A DNA stretch of 24,293 nucleotides, from positions 1 to 24,293 of IMG/VR virus record IMGVR_UViG_3300028556_000036; one strand, given 5' to 3'. The notes beneath the pieces were generated by a model. It had not been told where the DNA came from and made no database searches. It saw only the letters and a program-made list of their open reading frames with translations. The translations under genes were made by a program, and so were the position numbers. Origin of the DNA: a virus. This document shows positions 1-6,786 of this stretch, piece by piece. Every line of letters starts with the position of its first letter. Position 1 is the first letter of the stretch.

Positions 1-667
1 GAGCGCCGACCGTGCTGTTGCTACCCGTGCCGATAACGACCTGAAGCGAATTGCCCAAGCTGCCGGTATAAATTCCGGTGAAGGTGATTCCAGCCGTGAA
101 GGTAAGATCGAACTTCGCGCCGGTGCCGCTGCCGGAAGACGACGCTTGCGCGACTGGATTGGCCGGAATAGTGGCTTGCGTGTAAGCGCCTGGGGTCGTG
201 ATGGTGACTGTGGCGACCGCCCCTGTATTGACGGTAGCGACGGTTAAGACGCCTCCGCCCGGCAGGGTGATGGTGTCGCCCACGGTATAGCCAGTACCGG
301 CATTACCGCTATGCACGATAGCCGTGGCTATAGCTTGCTGCTTCAAGATGCTGCTGGCCGCTACGTCCGTGCCGTCCGTGACGCGGACAAGGCGCAGACT
401 GGCCGCGCCGCCCTGTGACGCTGCGGCTGCTACGACGGTGCCGAGATCGTACTTGCGCGGCTGCATCTGGCCGAACTGATTGGAAGTGTCGGCGACGCCG
501 CTGGCGATAGTAGGGCTGTTCACCGGCCCCCATGTGGCCGTACCGACGATGCCCAAGATATTCGTGGGGACGCCGTTAAGCAGCGTCCAGGAAGGGGGGA
601 CGATTTGGACGATAAGGCCTGGAACAACGAGTCCAGTCGTATTGATCTGCCCAGCTTGGACAATCAT
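1..667 (-). CDS. Contractile tail sheath protein, N-terminal part (runs off the left edge)
   Basis: The first 222 residues are present and the 3' end lies outside the window. The sheath forms the outer contractile tube of a myovirus tail. Sheath-type features are 'TTGLVVPGL' near the start, 'GVPTNILGIVGTATWGPVN' (residues 32-50), 'YDLGTVV', 'RVTDGTDVAAS' (95-105) and 'YTGSLGNSLQVVIG' (200-213), an order typical of phage sheath proteins. Residues about 114-190 do not belong to the usual fold: they are a Gly/Thr-rich repeat pair related to the protein at 6787-8274. The start is supported by AAGGGAG seven bases upstream of ATG. The gene is last in the visible minus-strand morphogenesis operon. 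Confidence 0.88.
   Translation of the reverse strand, partial: MIVQAGQINTTGLVVPGLIVQIVPPSWTLLNGVPTNILGIVGTATWGPVNSPTIASGVADTSNQFGQMQPRKYDLGTVVAAAASQGGAASLRLVRVTDGTDVAASSILKQQAIATAIVHSGNAGTGYTVGDTITLPGGGVLTVATVNTGAVATVTITTPGAYTQATIPANPVAQASSSGSGTGAKFDLTFTAGITFTGIYTGSLGNSLQVVIGTGSNSTVGA
98..328 (-). repeat. Beta-repeat pair inserted in the tail sheath
   Basis: Residues about 114-190 of the sheath contain one A-type unit ('GTGYTVGDTITLPGG') and one B-type unit ('PGAYT', 'PANPVAQ', 'SSSGSGTGA'). The same two unit types recur several times in the 495-aa protein at 6787-8274. The insertion lies between 'TDGTDVAAS' and 'YTGSLGN', which are close together in ordinary sheath proteins. Confidence 0.8.
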
Positions 668-731
668 GGCGATACTCCCTTGCAAAAATTTATGGTGTGG
701 ATTTCTTCTTCAGCGCAGCGCGGACGCGGCG

Positions 732-932
732 TTAAACTTCTTCTTCCGCTTCTTCCTGCGGGGCTGCAACAGGCGCGGCGGCGATGGCTGCCACGGGTTC
801 ATCAGCATGTTCCGATGCGACGCAATGCGTCTGGTGCGGGCCGGACAGGATTTCGTCGATAGTCTTGGCATCGGTAATCCTGTGGCCGCGCTGGTAATCC
901 TTGAACGGCGATTTGACGACGAGAACGCGCAT
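732..932 (-). CDS. Small virion-operon protein upstream of the tail sheath
   Basis: This 66-aa protein has a compact N-terminal part ('RVLVVKSPFKDYQRGHRITDAKTID') and an Ala/Pro/Glu-rich acidic tail ending in EEAEEEV. AAGGAA lies seven bases upstream of the ATG. Small proteins of this sort (for example the DUF2635 type in Mu-like phages) often precede the sheath gene, but I cannot assign it to that family from sequence. The function is unknown. A role in sheath or tail assembly is inferred only from position. Confidence 0.7.
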   Translation of the reverse strand: MRVLVVKSPFKDYQRGHRITDAKTIDEILSGPHQTHCVASEHADEPVAAIAAAPVAAPQEEAEEEV

Positions 933-943
933 GGCTGGTTTCC

Positions 944-1819
944 TTATATGTAAGTGGTTTTCGTCGGCGACCCAGGCGCAGGGCCATCGACATTTATTTC
1001 TATCACTTCGGCGACATTGACTTCGATAACCGTGATCTGCGGCGCGATGATAGGAACAACCGTCGCGTATTCAGCCGAATAAATGAAGTCGCGCCGGTAA
1101 ACCGTTTCCTTTTCCGGCCCATCCGTGACGGGGCTGCTGACATAGATAAAGCGGCAAACCGTCGTATCGGCCAGCGTGATAAAATTCCTGTCCGCGAGAA
1201 CGGGATCGAATAGTTTTCCCGCAGCGTCGCGCAGCGCAGGATCGGGACACCAGACCGAAATCATTATATTGCGCGTCTGGCGCTTCACTTCTTTGTAGGC
1301 CGTGCCGACAACACCGATGCGCGGCACAATGGAGTGGGCGCTTGGTATCGTAATGACGGGGCCGCTTGACGTGCAAGCCGTGTCTTCATTTATCAGTGCT
1401 GCCAGGCCTGTCGCAATCGAAGTCAGCGTATCGCCGGGCTGAACGCCATAGCTGTAGCCGATGCCGTTTACGATGGCGGCCACGTTCTGCGGGGTAGATA
1501 CCGTGCCGCCGACCGTCAGAGTCGTAGGCGCTGCAATCAGTGTCAGGGTAGGCGCTGGCAGGGGCAGCGTTTCATAATCGCTGCCGTACCGCGTCGTATT
1601 ACGTTCCACGCCCATCGGGTAGATGGACACATTGACGATGTTATCCGCCAACACATCTGCATCAAGATTGGCAGGGATTGGCCAGCCGCGATAAACCTTG
1701 ACTTCTACGGGCTGGCTTTCCGCGTTCAAAAGAACGGAAGGATTTGCGGTGCCGGTAGGATAAGCGATTTGTTCAATCAGGCTGACCAGCGCGTTTTCCA
1801 CGTCCGAAATGTCAGCCAT
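944..1819 (-). CDS. Tail-completion / tail-terminator-like protein
   Basis: 291 aa. I chose the ATG that begins MADISDVENALVSLIEQ because a longer in-frame start would read through most of the preceding gene. The chosen ATG sits one base after that gene's stop. The N-terminal helix plus 'VYRGWPIPANLDADV' and the later 'RRDFIYSAEYATV' resemble minor tail or completion proteins found between head-tail connectors and sheath. A central segment with 'YSYGVQPGDTLTSIATGLAALIN' looks like an inserted small domain, making the protein longer than simple tail terminators of about 130-200 aa. The C-terminus is Val/Ile/Pro-rich. It probably caps the tail tube or joins tail to head. The family assignment is by position and general resemblance. 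Confidence 0.72.
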   Translation of the reverse strand: MADISDVENALVSLIEQIAYPTGTANPSVLLNAESQPVEVKVYRGWPIPANLDADVLADNIVNVSIYPMGVERNTTRYGSDYETLPLPAPTLTLIAAPTTLTVGGTVSTPQNVAAIVNGIGYSYGVQPGDTLTSIATGLAALINEDTACTSSGPVITIPSAHSIVPRIGVVGTAYKEVKRQTRNIMISVWCPDPALRDAAGKLFDPVLADRNFITLADTTVCRFIYVSSPVTDGPEKETVYRRDFIYSAEYATVVPIIAPQITVIEVNVAEVIEINVDGPAPGSPTKTTYI

Positions 1820-1820
1820 T

Positions 1821-2165
1821 TTAGTTTTCCAGTTTCTTGCTGCGGCAGGTTGTAACCAGCGGCCCCCAATCGGCGCTAATGACCTGATAGCGGTCACTTT
1901 GATCGTCGATAATAATGTCGCGGTTTTTGACGCTGCCAAGCGGCAATTTGAAGATGATTAAATAGATCGGTTCGCCCTGCGTGTTCGCGGGCAGATTTGA
2001 TGCCGGTGCCGTGCCGATGCGTTCCGCTTCGATATGCGCCGCTATCCCCGTGAACAAAACAGTTTCATTCTGTGGCGTTACACCGCTATAGGCCTGTGCG
2101 CCCGGCGCTGCATTCGATTTGGGACGATTTATGCTTATCGTGCGCGGATATAGAAAGCATCCCAT
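1821..2165 (-). CDS. Head-tail joining (stopper-like) protein
   Basis: 114 aa, starting two bases from the preceding stop, so probably translationally coupled. The C-terminal half reads 'VKNRDIIIDDQSDRYQVISADWGPLVTT', a pattern typical of SPP1 gp16-type head-closure proteins, in which a 'rD.I..dg..Y.V' strand pair forms part of a small beta-barrel. Stoppers bind below the adaptor ring and keep DNA inside the head before tail attachment. The position between adaptor and tail-completion genes fits. The similarity is structural-pattern level only. Confidence 0.68.
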   Translation of the reverse strand: MGCFLYPRTISINRPKSNAAPGAQAYSGVTPQNETVLFTGIAAHIEAERIGTAPASNLPANTQGEPIYLIIFKLPLGSVKNRDIIIDDQSDRYQVISADWGPLVTTCRSKKLEN

Positions 2166-2166
2166 G

Positions 2167-3075
2167 CTAGGCCAGCATCTTTCCGCGATACGGCATCAGC
2201 AACGCTTGCGTATCAGCGTCAATTAAAGTGTTTCCGAAGCGTTGCAGCGTAGCATCACCCGCCTTCACTACCTTGAAGCTAGGCCCGATACAGGCGCTGT
2301 TCGCCGTGGCGACAAGATTGGCGACGCCCTGCTTAATATCCAGTGGCACGTTGTCGAATTTCCATCCCGCGCAGTAATGCAAGCGAACGTCGCTGAAATA
2401 GGCAAGCAAAAGGCCCGGCGGACACCACATCATTCCCGTGATCGGATTTACGTCAATATCGGTTAGGGGAAACTGCGTCCATTGCGGCGGGCCGCCGAAT
2501 GCTGCGACGTAAGCCAGAAGATTGCTGGCCACGTCAAGGCCTGAAAATTCAGAACCCCTGCGGCCATAACCATAACGGCCATATCCGGACAGAAGTTGCG
2601 CCAGCGGCGTCCGAGTCATCATAACCGTGGTTCTGCCCTGCGCCAGCGGCAGTTCGTCGCAAATCGTCATGCCGAAGTCTAGCGCGGTGCTGCCGTGCGT
2701 AAACTGGACGTTCTGAAGCGTGACCTGCCCAGGAACTGCGGCGCTGATGTTACACGCCTCAATTTTGGCTGGATTTCCGCGATCCAGAATGACGATTTCG
2801 CCGATGTTTTGAAGCCCGTAATTGGATCCAGGAATGTTCACTACCACATTTTGCCCGGCCGGGATGCCTTGCGGCACTGGCTGCGAAAGCGTTGGGTTCT
2901 TCCATGCCATGTATGCCGGAAAACCATTCGCGTCAGGAACCCATAAGACGCCTTCCGGCCTTCCCATGAAATTGTTGGCCAAGCGCGTTGCTGTATCGAC
3001 CTGCGCGGCAGTAGCGGTAGGAATTCCGTAATCGGCATATTCGCTCGGCGAGATATACGGATATGCGCTTGCCAT
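2167..3075 (-). CDS. Head-tail connector (adaptor, HK97 gp6-like)
   Basis: 302 aa. The C-terminal part contains 'DVRLHYCAGWKFDNVPLDIKQGVANLVAT', which matches the recurring 'vr..Y.AGy...iP.dik.av' helix of phage head-tail adaptors. The N-terminus ('YPYISPSEYADYGIPTATAAQVDTA') also fits the usual first helices. Family members are often 100-200 aa. Here a Pro/Gly-rich beta-type central region (residues about 45-190, including a Tyr/Gly run 'GYGRYGYGRRG') is inserted. The adaptor docks onto the portal ring. The gene order portal...capsid, adaptor, stopper, completion supports the call. Confidence 0.72.
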   Translation of the reverse strand: MASAYPYISPSEYADYGIPTATAAQVDTATRLANNFMGRPEGVLWVPDANGFPAYMAWKNPTLSQPVPQGIPAGQNVVVNIPGSNYGLQNIGEIVILDRGNPAKIEACNISAAVPGQVTLQNVQFTHGSTALDFGMTICDELPLAQGRTTVMMTRTPLAQLLSGYGRYGYGRRGSEFSGLDVASNLLAYVAAFGGPPQWTQFPLTDIDVNPITGMMWCPPGLLLAYFSDVRLHYCAGWKFDNVPLDIKQGVANLVATANSACIGPSFKVVKAGDATLQRFGNTLIDADTQALLMPYRGKMLA

Positions 3076-3109
3076 ATCTTACCCCGCGAAAAAATATAGG
3101 CCTGAAGCC

Positions 3110-3508
3110 TTATTGCGATTGAAGCAGGATTGCCAGATTCGTTAGGTTCGCAGGGGTTCCGCTGGAATTGGTGATCTGCACCTGAAAGGATGCAAACGGC
3201 AATCCGTCGTTCACGTTATTTTGCGCCGCTGTGTTCGCGGATAGCGTGGTAGGCGTGAATGCTGTTTGCGGAACAGTTCCGGCTTCGTCCAGGAAGCGCA
3301 GAATAGACAGCGAACCGGCCTGGGAGGATTTAAGCCCTGCCGCTATTTTCTGATACCCGTCCCCGACTATCAGGTTCGACGTAACGGTGCCGCTGCCGGG
3401 GATTGTTGCTGGCAAGCCATGCACGGATGCCGGAACCAAAGCCTGACAGCTTGGCCCCTGCGATACCGGCGCGGGCTGTTCCGATAAGTCGATTTTAGGC
3501 ATGAACAT
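3110..3508 (-). CDS. Predicted small virion (decoration-like) protein
   Basis: 132 aa from the ATG within GTGATGTTC; a second ATG two codons later or the upstream GTG are alternatives. The sequence is Ser/Thr/Ala/Asn-rich with alternating hydrophobic strands ('GSLSILRFLDEAG', 'GLPFASFQVQITNSSG', 'ANLTNLAILLQ'), suggesting a beta-sandwich. It has no signal peptide or membrane segment. It lies two genes downstream of the major capsid gene and overlaps the preceding 84-aa gene by 14 bases, so it is probably made together with it. Capsid cement or a minor head protein is the likeliest role, inferred from position and composition. Confidence 0.6.
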   Translation of the reverse strand: MFMPKIDLSEQPAPVSQGPSCQALVPASVHGLPATIPGSGTVTSNLIVGDGYQKIAAGLKSSQAGSLSILRFLDEAGTVPQTAFTPTTLSANTAAQNNVNDGLPFASFQVQITNSSGTPANLTNLAILLQSQ

Positions 3509-3749
3509 CACCGGGTCGTATGAGGGAAGACTTACGCGCCAAGCCGCGCTTAATCATGTACGCGCCAATCTTGTCGTCCACTGTGGCTACGCCTTGCTTG
3601 AACTGGATCGGGAACGTAATCGGCTTGCCTTCCACGTCCTGCCATTCGGAAGGGATGCCTTCCTTGACGGTTTCTGCGTCTGAAGCCGGTGTCACATAAA
3701 TGGTGTGACTCGTTGCGCGTTCGCGTTCCGTGGGTACATAAACTTTCAT
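3495..3749 (-). CDS. Small conserved-type head-region protein
   Basis: 84 aa with no close family that I can name. It has a mid-protein 'IPSEWQDVEGKPITFPIQFKQGVATVDDKIGAYMIKRGLARK' stretch resembling small phage proteins found directly after the major capsid gene, in which 'G.a.V...ig.Ymi..G.A' is a recurring pattern. AGAGG lies about six bases upstream of the ATG. A long stem-loop sits between it and the capsid gene, which could separate their expression levels. The function is unknown. Confidence 0.65.
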   Translation of the reverse strand: MKVYVPTERERATSHTIYVTPASDAETVKEGIPSEWQDVEGKPITFPIQFKQGVATVDDKIGAYMIKRGLARKSSLIRPGDVHA

Positions 3750-3774
3750 GGCAAGCCTCTGTGGTTATGGAGAG

Positions 3775-3809
3775 TCGGGAGGGATTAAGCCTTACGCTTT
3801 CCCGCCCGA
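3775..3809 (-). promoter_or_regulatory. Strong stem-loop downstream of the major capsid gene
   Basis: On the minus strand TCGGGCGGGA pairs with TCCCTCCCGA (one mismatch), and inside it AAGC pairs with GCTT around a GTAAG loop. No T-run follows, so it is not a classical intrinsic terminator. A transcript-stabilising or attenuating hairpin at the capsid mRNA 3' end is more likely. Confidence 0.6.
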
Positions 3810-3831
3810 TTCCACAACAATCAGTTTACGC

Positions 3832-4833
3832 TTATGGGCGCTGCACGACGCCGACGGCATGGGCGTAAGACGCGCCCTTTGCCACAACAGCATCGAACAC
3901 GATACCAACAAACTTCTTTTGCAGATCGCCGACCAAGCCCAGCTGGAATAGCTGCGGCATACCGCCGTTGCGCTTGCCGCCGTCGATGTAGGGGCGTTCG
4001 ATTGCCTTTTCCATCAGGATAGCGACAAAGTAGTTCTTATAACCTGCGGGCGGTGCGCCGAAGCCGTATGCAGAACCCGTGGCTGAAGGCAGGAAGGGTT
4101 CGGGGATGAGGGGAAGGATACCGGCTTGTGTGCTGATAGCCTTGACCTTCACGCCGCCCACGACTTCGACTTCGTTCATCGTGATTTGCTGCGCCTTGGC
4201 TTCACGGTCAATCAAATCGCCGATGATCGGATTGACATAGATGCCAGTTGGCCGAACCACAACATCGGTACGGGCGACCATCGCGGCGACTTCCGCTTTG
4301 ATGCCGTCGATGATGCTGGATCCCGGAGCAATGGTGAATTGCTGCGTGATCTGGTTCAGCAATCCGAAGTATTGAATGCTTGTCGGTGCGCTGAACGAGG
4401 TATCCGCGCCCTGCCAGTAATACTGGCAACGCACGACTTGGATACCGTTGATAATATCTTCAATATCCTTCGCTTCGACGTAGGAGAACTGCGACTGTTG
4501 CTGCGTGACCTGAACATCGAATAGGCCGAAGTTCGAGCCGTTGACCACGGCCTTGATAGGCACGAACCTTTCCACACGGGTCGGGCCTGTAGGGGAATAC
4601 GCAACGGTGCGCGGATCGCTGAACTGACCCTGACCGATTGCGGTTTCCTCGAAATAACGATGCGGATGGCCCGTGGCAGGAACGGCTGGCAGCCGATCCA
4701 TGATGGGGGACGAACGGCGCACCATATCGAAGATTTCCGTTTCGTACTTGTTCACTTCAATCGCGCCGTTGCCGAGATAATCGGCAGAAGCGGACATATC
4801 AATGAACTGGGGCTGCGTTGCTACTTTCGACAT
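3832..4833 (-). CDS. Major capsid protein
   Basis: 333 aa. The length, the position after a protease-scaffold gene and before small head proteins, and the sequence character all fit a major capsid protein. HK97-fold-like stretches include 'FDMVRRSSPIMDRLPAVPATGHPHRYFEETAIGQGQF' (N-arm and early strands) and 'RTDVVVRPTGIYVNPIIGDLIDREAKAQQ' (the P-domain region). AAGGAAGGA lies seven bases before the ATG, among the strongest ribosome sites in the window and consistent with high output. Stem-loops flank the gene on both sides (4879-4901 and 3775-3809). No N-terminal delta domain of HK97 size is evident, in line with scaffolding being supplied by the upstream gene. Confidence 0.85.
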   Translation of the reverse strand: MSKVATQPQFIDMSASADYLGNGAIEVNKYETEIFDMVRRSSPIMDRLPAVPATGHPHRYFEETAIGQGQFSDPRTVAYSPTGPTRVERFVPIKAVVNGSNFGLFDVQVTQQQSQFSYVEAKDIEDIINGIQVVRCQYYWQGADTSFSAPTSIQYFGLLNQITQQFTIAPGSSIIDGIKAEVAAMVARTDVVVRPTGIYVNPIIGDLIDREAKAQQITMNEVEVVGGVKVKAISTQAGILPLIPEPFLPSATGSAYGFGAPPAGYKNYFVAILMEKAIERPYIDGGKRNGGMPQLFQLGLVGDLQKKFVGIVFDAVVAKGASYAHAVGVVQRP

Positions 4834-4878
4834 TGTGTGTGTTCCTTCCTTCTAGGTAATGAACATTTGTTGTGGTTC

Positions 4879-4901
4879 TTCCGAACGAATACCGTTCAGA
4901 A
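4879..4901 (-). promoter_or_regulatory. Stem-loop in the leader of the major capsid gene
   Basis: On the minus strand TTCTGAACG pairs with CGTTCGGAA (nine pairs including one G-T) around a GTATT loop. It lies between the scaffold stop and the capsid ribosome site and lacks a following T-run. It may protect or mark a processed 5' end of the capsid mRNA. Confidence 0.55.
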
Positions 4902-4905
4902 TTTC

Positions 4906-5595
4906 TTAGGCGGCGAGAAGTCCGGCAGCGTCGGCTGCGGCCTTCATTTCGAGGCGTTGCCCGACGGACAGGCCAGCTTTCTTCATCATGTCGTCGATTT
5001 CGGCGACAGTGATCTTCTTATCGCTTTCCGTGGACAGGCCGTGCTTGGCAAGCAGCGCCGTCAGTTGCGGCGAAAGCGTCCTGCGCTTCGCTGCATCATC
5101 AGTAGCGCCCTTTTCCTTCGTCGCTGCGGCTTGCATATCCGCAATCTTCGTCGCGGCTGCGGCGAGATCGTCCGCCATCTTCTTGTTGGAAGCCGTCAGG
5201 TCGTCAAACGCCTTCTTTTCCTCCGGCGTCATACCAGCGGCGGCGTGCATATTGCCGGTGCCGGAATGTGTGCCTTCGTAGCCGGGCCATTCCGACGCCA
5301 ATTCACCGCGCGAGGCGGCGGCGCGAAGATGGCCAGCCATTGCCATGCAAGCCTTGACGTGGCCGCGCACGGGATGGCCGCCGATGCCGTCTTTTTCCAT
5401 CATGGAAGCGGCTTTTTCCAAAGCTGTTGCATGTGGTTCTACAAGGCTGACGTGATGCGCGGAAGCCTGAAGGTCTTTGCTTGCGCCTTCGACCTTTTCG
5501 ATGCGATCCACGACTGGCTTCAGCTTGGCGTCAATCGCCTCGCCCATAGCCTTCATGCTGTCCGCCAACAGTTTTTCCATTTCTTCCTTCGTCAT
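4906..5595 (-). CDS. Nested in-frame scaffold protein (internal start)
   Basis: An internal ATG at residue 184 of the protease-scaffold gene ('MTKEEMEKLLADSMKAMGE') is preceded by AAGGAGAG seven bases upstream, a better ribosome site than that of the full-length start. Translation from it would give a 229-aa protein consisting of only the helical scaffold part and sharing the stop codon. Lambda C/Nu3 and herpesvirus protease/scaffold genes use this arrangement to make excess scaffold. Whether the internal start is used here is inferred. Confidence 0.68.
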   Translation of the reverse strand: MTKEEMEKLLADSMKAMGEAIDAKLKPVVDRIEKVEGASKDLQASAHHVSLVEPHATALEKAASMMEKDGIGGHPVRGHVKACMAMAGHLRAAASRGELASEWPGYEGTHSGTGNMHAAAGMTPEEKKAFDDLTASNKKMADDLAAAATKIADMQAAATKEKGATDDAAKRRTLSPQLTALLAKHGLSTESDKKITVAEIDDMMKKAGLSVGQRLEMKAAADAAGLLAA

Positions 5596-6144
5596 TTGAG
5601 TCTCTCCTTTTGTTGCTGATGCTGCGAGTGAGGTTGAGTGATATGCCGCCTTGTCCTTGCGAAGCACGGCGGCTCCGGTAAAAGTAAAGCCCGTGATAAT
5701 CAAGGGATTTGCTTTTACGTCGTTCGTATAAATGTCTGCGATTTCCCACGAAAAACCCAGGAGGCTTCGCATTGCCTTTATGCGGGCCGTTTCCTGCGGG
5801 AAATCCTTCGCATAGAAGAAGCCTTTGATCTTCAGTTCGTTGCCATCGACCCAGGCTTCGTCGATGAAGCCGATTTTTTTCTTTTCGTCGTGGCCATCGA
5901 AATCTTCCGTGAAGTCCACGGCCATGCCAAGCAGGGACGGGATCGCTTCTTCGGCGGCATCGGTCGTAATCACAACAGGGACGCCGACGGCACCACTGGG
6001 CGGTTTGTCGCTCGGTTCGTTAAGGCGTGTCAGGACTCCGCTGAACGGCATCTTGTTCGGATGCCCAGGCGTCTTCGGAATGTTCAGCGCCATCGCTTGC
6101 AGCGATACGATGCTTTGCAACTGCAAGTCTAGGTGTTGCGGCAT
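4906..6144 (-). CDS. Capsid maturation protease fused to scaffold
   Basis: 412 aa in two parts. Residues about 30-165 form a protease-like domain: 'GVPVVITTD', a possible catalytic His85 in 'DFDGHDEKKKIGFID', and Ser132 in 'LLGFSWEI', echoing the His...Ser(-x-Glu) layout of T4 gp21/herpes-type and S78 prohead proteases. Residues about 184-412 are Lys/Glu/Ala-rich helix and coiled coil, typical of internal scaffold. AAGG precedes the ATG at about six bases. The position directly upstream of the major capsid gene is classical. Protease identity rests on the motifs and on gene order; catalytic residues are proposed, not proven. Confidence 0.78.
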   Translation of the reverse strand: MPQHLDLQLQSIVSLQAMALNIPKTPGHPNKMPFSGVLTRLNEPSDKPPSGAVGVPVVITTDAAEEAIPSLLGMAVDFTEDFDGHDEKKKIGFIDEAWVDGNELKIKGFFYAKDFPQETARIKAMRSLLGFSWEIADIYTNDVKANPLIITGFTFTGAAVLRKDKAAYHSTSLAASATKGETQMTKEEMEKLLADSMKAMGEAIDAKLKPVVDRIEKVEGASKDLQASAHHVSLVEPHATALEKAASMMEKDGIGGHPVRGHVKACMAMAGHLRAAASRGELASEWPGYEGTHSGTGNMHAAAGMTPEEKKAFDDLTASNKKMADDLAAAATKIADMQAAATKEKGATDDAAKRRTLSPQLTALLAKHGLSTESDKKITVAEIDDMMKKAGLSVGQRLEMKAAADAAGLLAA

Positions 6145-6169
6145 CGCTGAACCTTATCCGATGTTTCGC

Positions 6170-6721
6170 TTAAAGGATTTCCAGCAAGGCTTGCAGGACT
6201 TCCTTCATGGCGTCTTTTTCCGCATCGAGACTGGCGAGAACGGCAGGGATGCGGGCCTTTACGTCGCCAAGCGCGACTTGAAGGCTGTGCGTGTCGAAAT
6301 GCTTATCCGTGCCGACCAGCGTTTCGGCATGTTCCGCGAGGCTTTGCAGCAGCTTGATGGGCTGACTGGCTTCCGCTAATGCTGCGTTGGCGTCCGCGAT
6401 GCGGGCGGCTTGGGCTTCGTCCGTGTCTTCCGGCCCGACGGGTTGCGCCGCTTCGGGTTCGCTGCCGCTTCCCGCATCGCTTGCAGGTGCTGCGCTATCC
6501 GCTGGGGCTGTGTCTGCGTTTCCATCAGGAAGCGTTGCGCCGCCGTCAGGAATGTTTTGATCCGCTGCCGTATTGTCCGGCGCTGCTTCGGATTCTGGAT
6601 TCGCTGGCGCATTGCTTGCCCCTTCCGTGCTGGTTTCAGCAGGTGTGGCGTCTTGCACGTCCTGATCTGATTTCTGTTCCGCTTCGGTTCCAGATGTGGC
6701 GACATTTCGGTTCTTGGCCAT
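6170..6721 (-). CDS. Acidic, largely disordered protein of the head operon
   Basis: 183 aa. Residues about 8-110 are low-complexity and rich in Ala, Pro, Asp, Glu, Ser and Thr ('SEAAPDNTAADQN'), likely unfolded. Residues about 105-183 are predicted helical ('AARIADANAALAEASQPIKLLQSLAEHAETLV', then 'DAMKEVLQALLEIL'). No family is recognised. Its place between the repeat protein and the protease-scaffold, and its acidic helical nature, suggest a head-assembly accessory or internal head protein. GGGTG lies about seven bases before the ATG and is a modest ribosome site. Confidence 0.7.
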   Translation of the reverse strand: MAKNRNVATSGTEAEQKSDQDVQDATPAETSTEGASNAPANPESEAAPDNTAADQNIPDGGATLPDGNADTAPADSAAPASDAGSGSEPEAAQPVGPEDTDEAQAARIADANAALAEASQPIKLLQSLAEHAETLVGTDKHFDTHSLQVALGDVKARIPAVLASLDAEKDAMKEVLQALLEIL

Positions 6722-6765
6722 GATTTCACCCGTGAAAAGTTATAAGGATTGAGGCTTGGGACTAA

Positions 6766-6785
6766 ATTTAGCCGCTGGGCTAAAT
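6766..6785 (-). promoter_or_regulatory. Perfect 8-bp stem-loop after the 495-aa repeat gene
   Basis: On the minus strand ATTTAGCC and GGCTAAAT flank a CAGC tetraloop immediately after the stop codon of the repeat gene. It lacks a following T-run, so it may be a 3'-end stabiliser or a weak attenuator. Confidence 0.55.
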
Positions 6786-6786
6786 C

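Noticed and set aside
802-993. 63-codon minus-strand frame near the sheath
   Set aside because: Basic, out-of-frame overlap of the 66-aa gene, which has the better ribosome site.
4660-5619. Long plus-strand open frame of 319 codons
   Set aside because: It is antisense to the capsid and protease-scaffold genes, has Cys/His/Arg-rich composition typical of a shadow frame, and has no ribosome site.
6376-6729. Overlapping frames on both strands in the acidic-protein gene
   Set aside because: Low-complexity GC-rich sequence opens all frames; only the 183-aa frame has a plausible start and a folded C-terminus.
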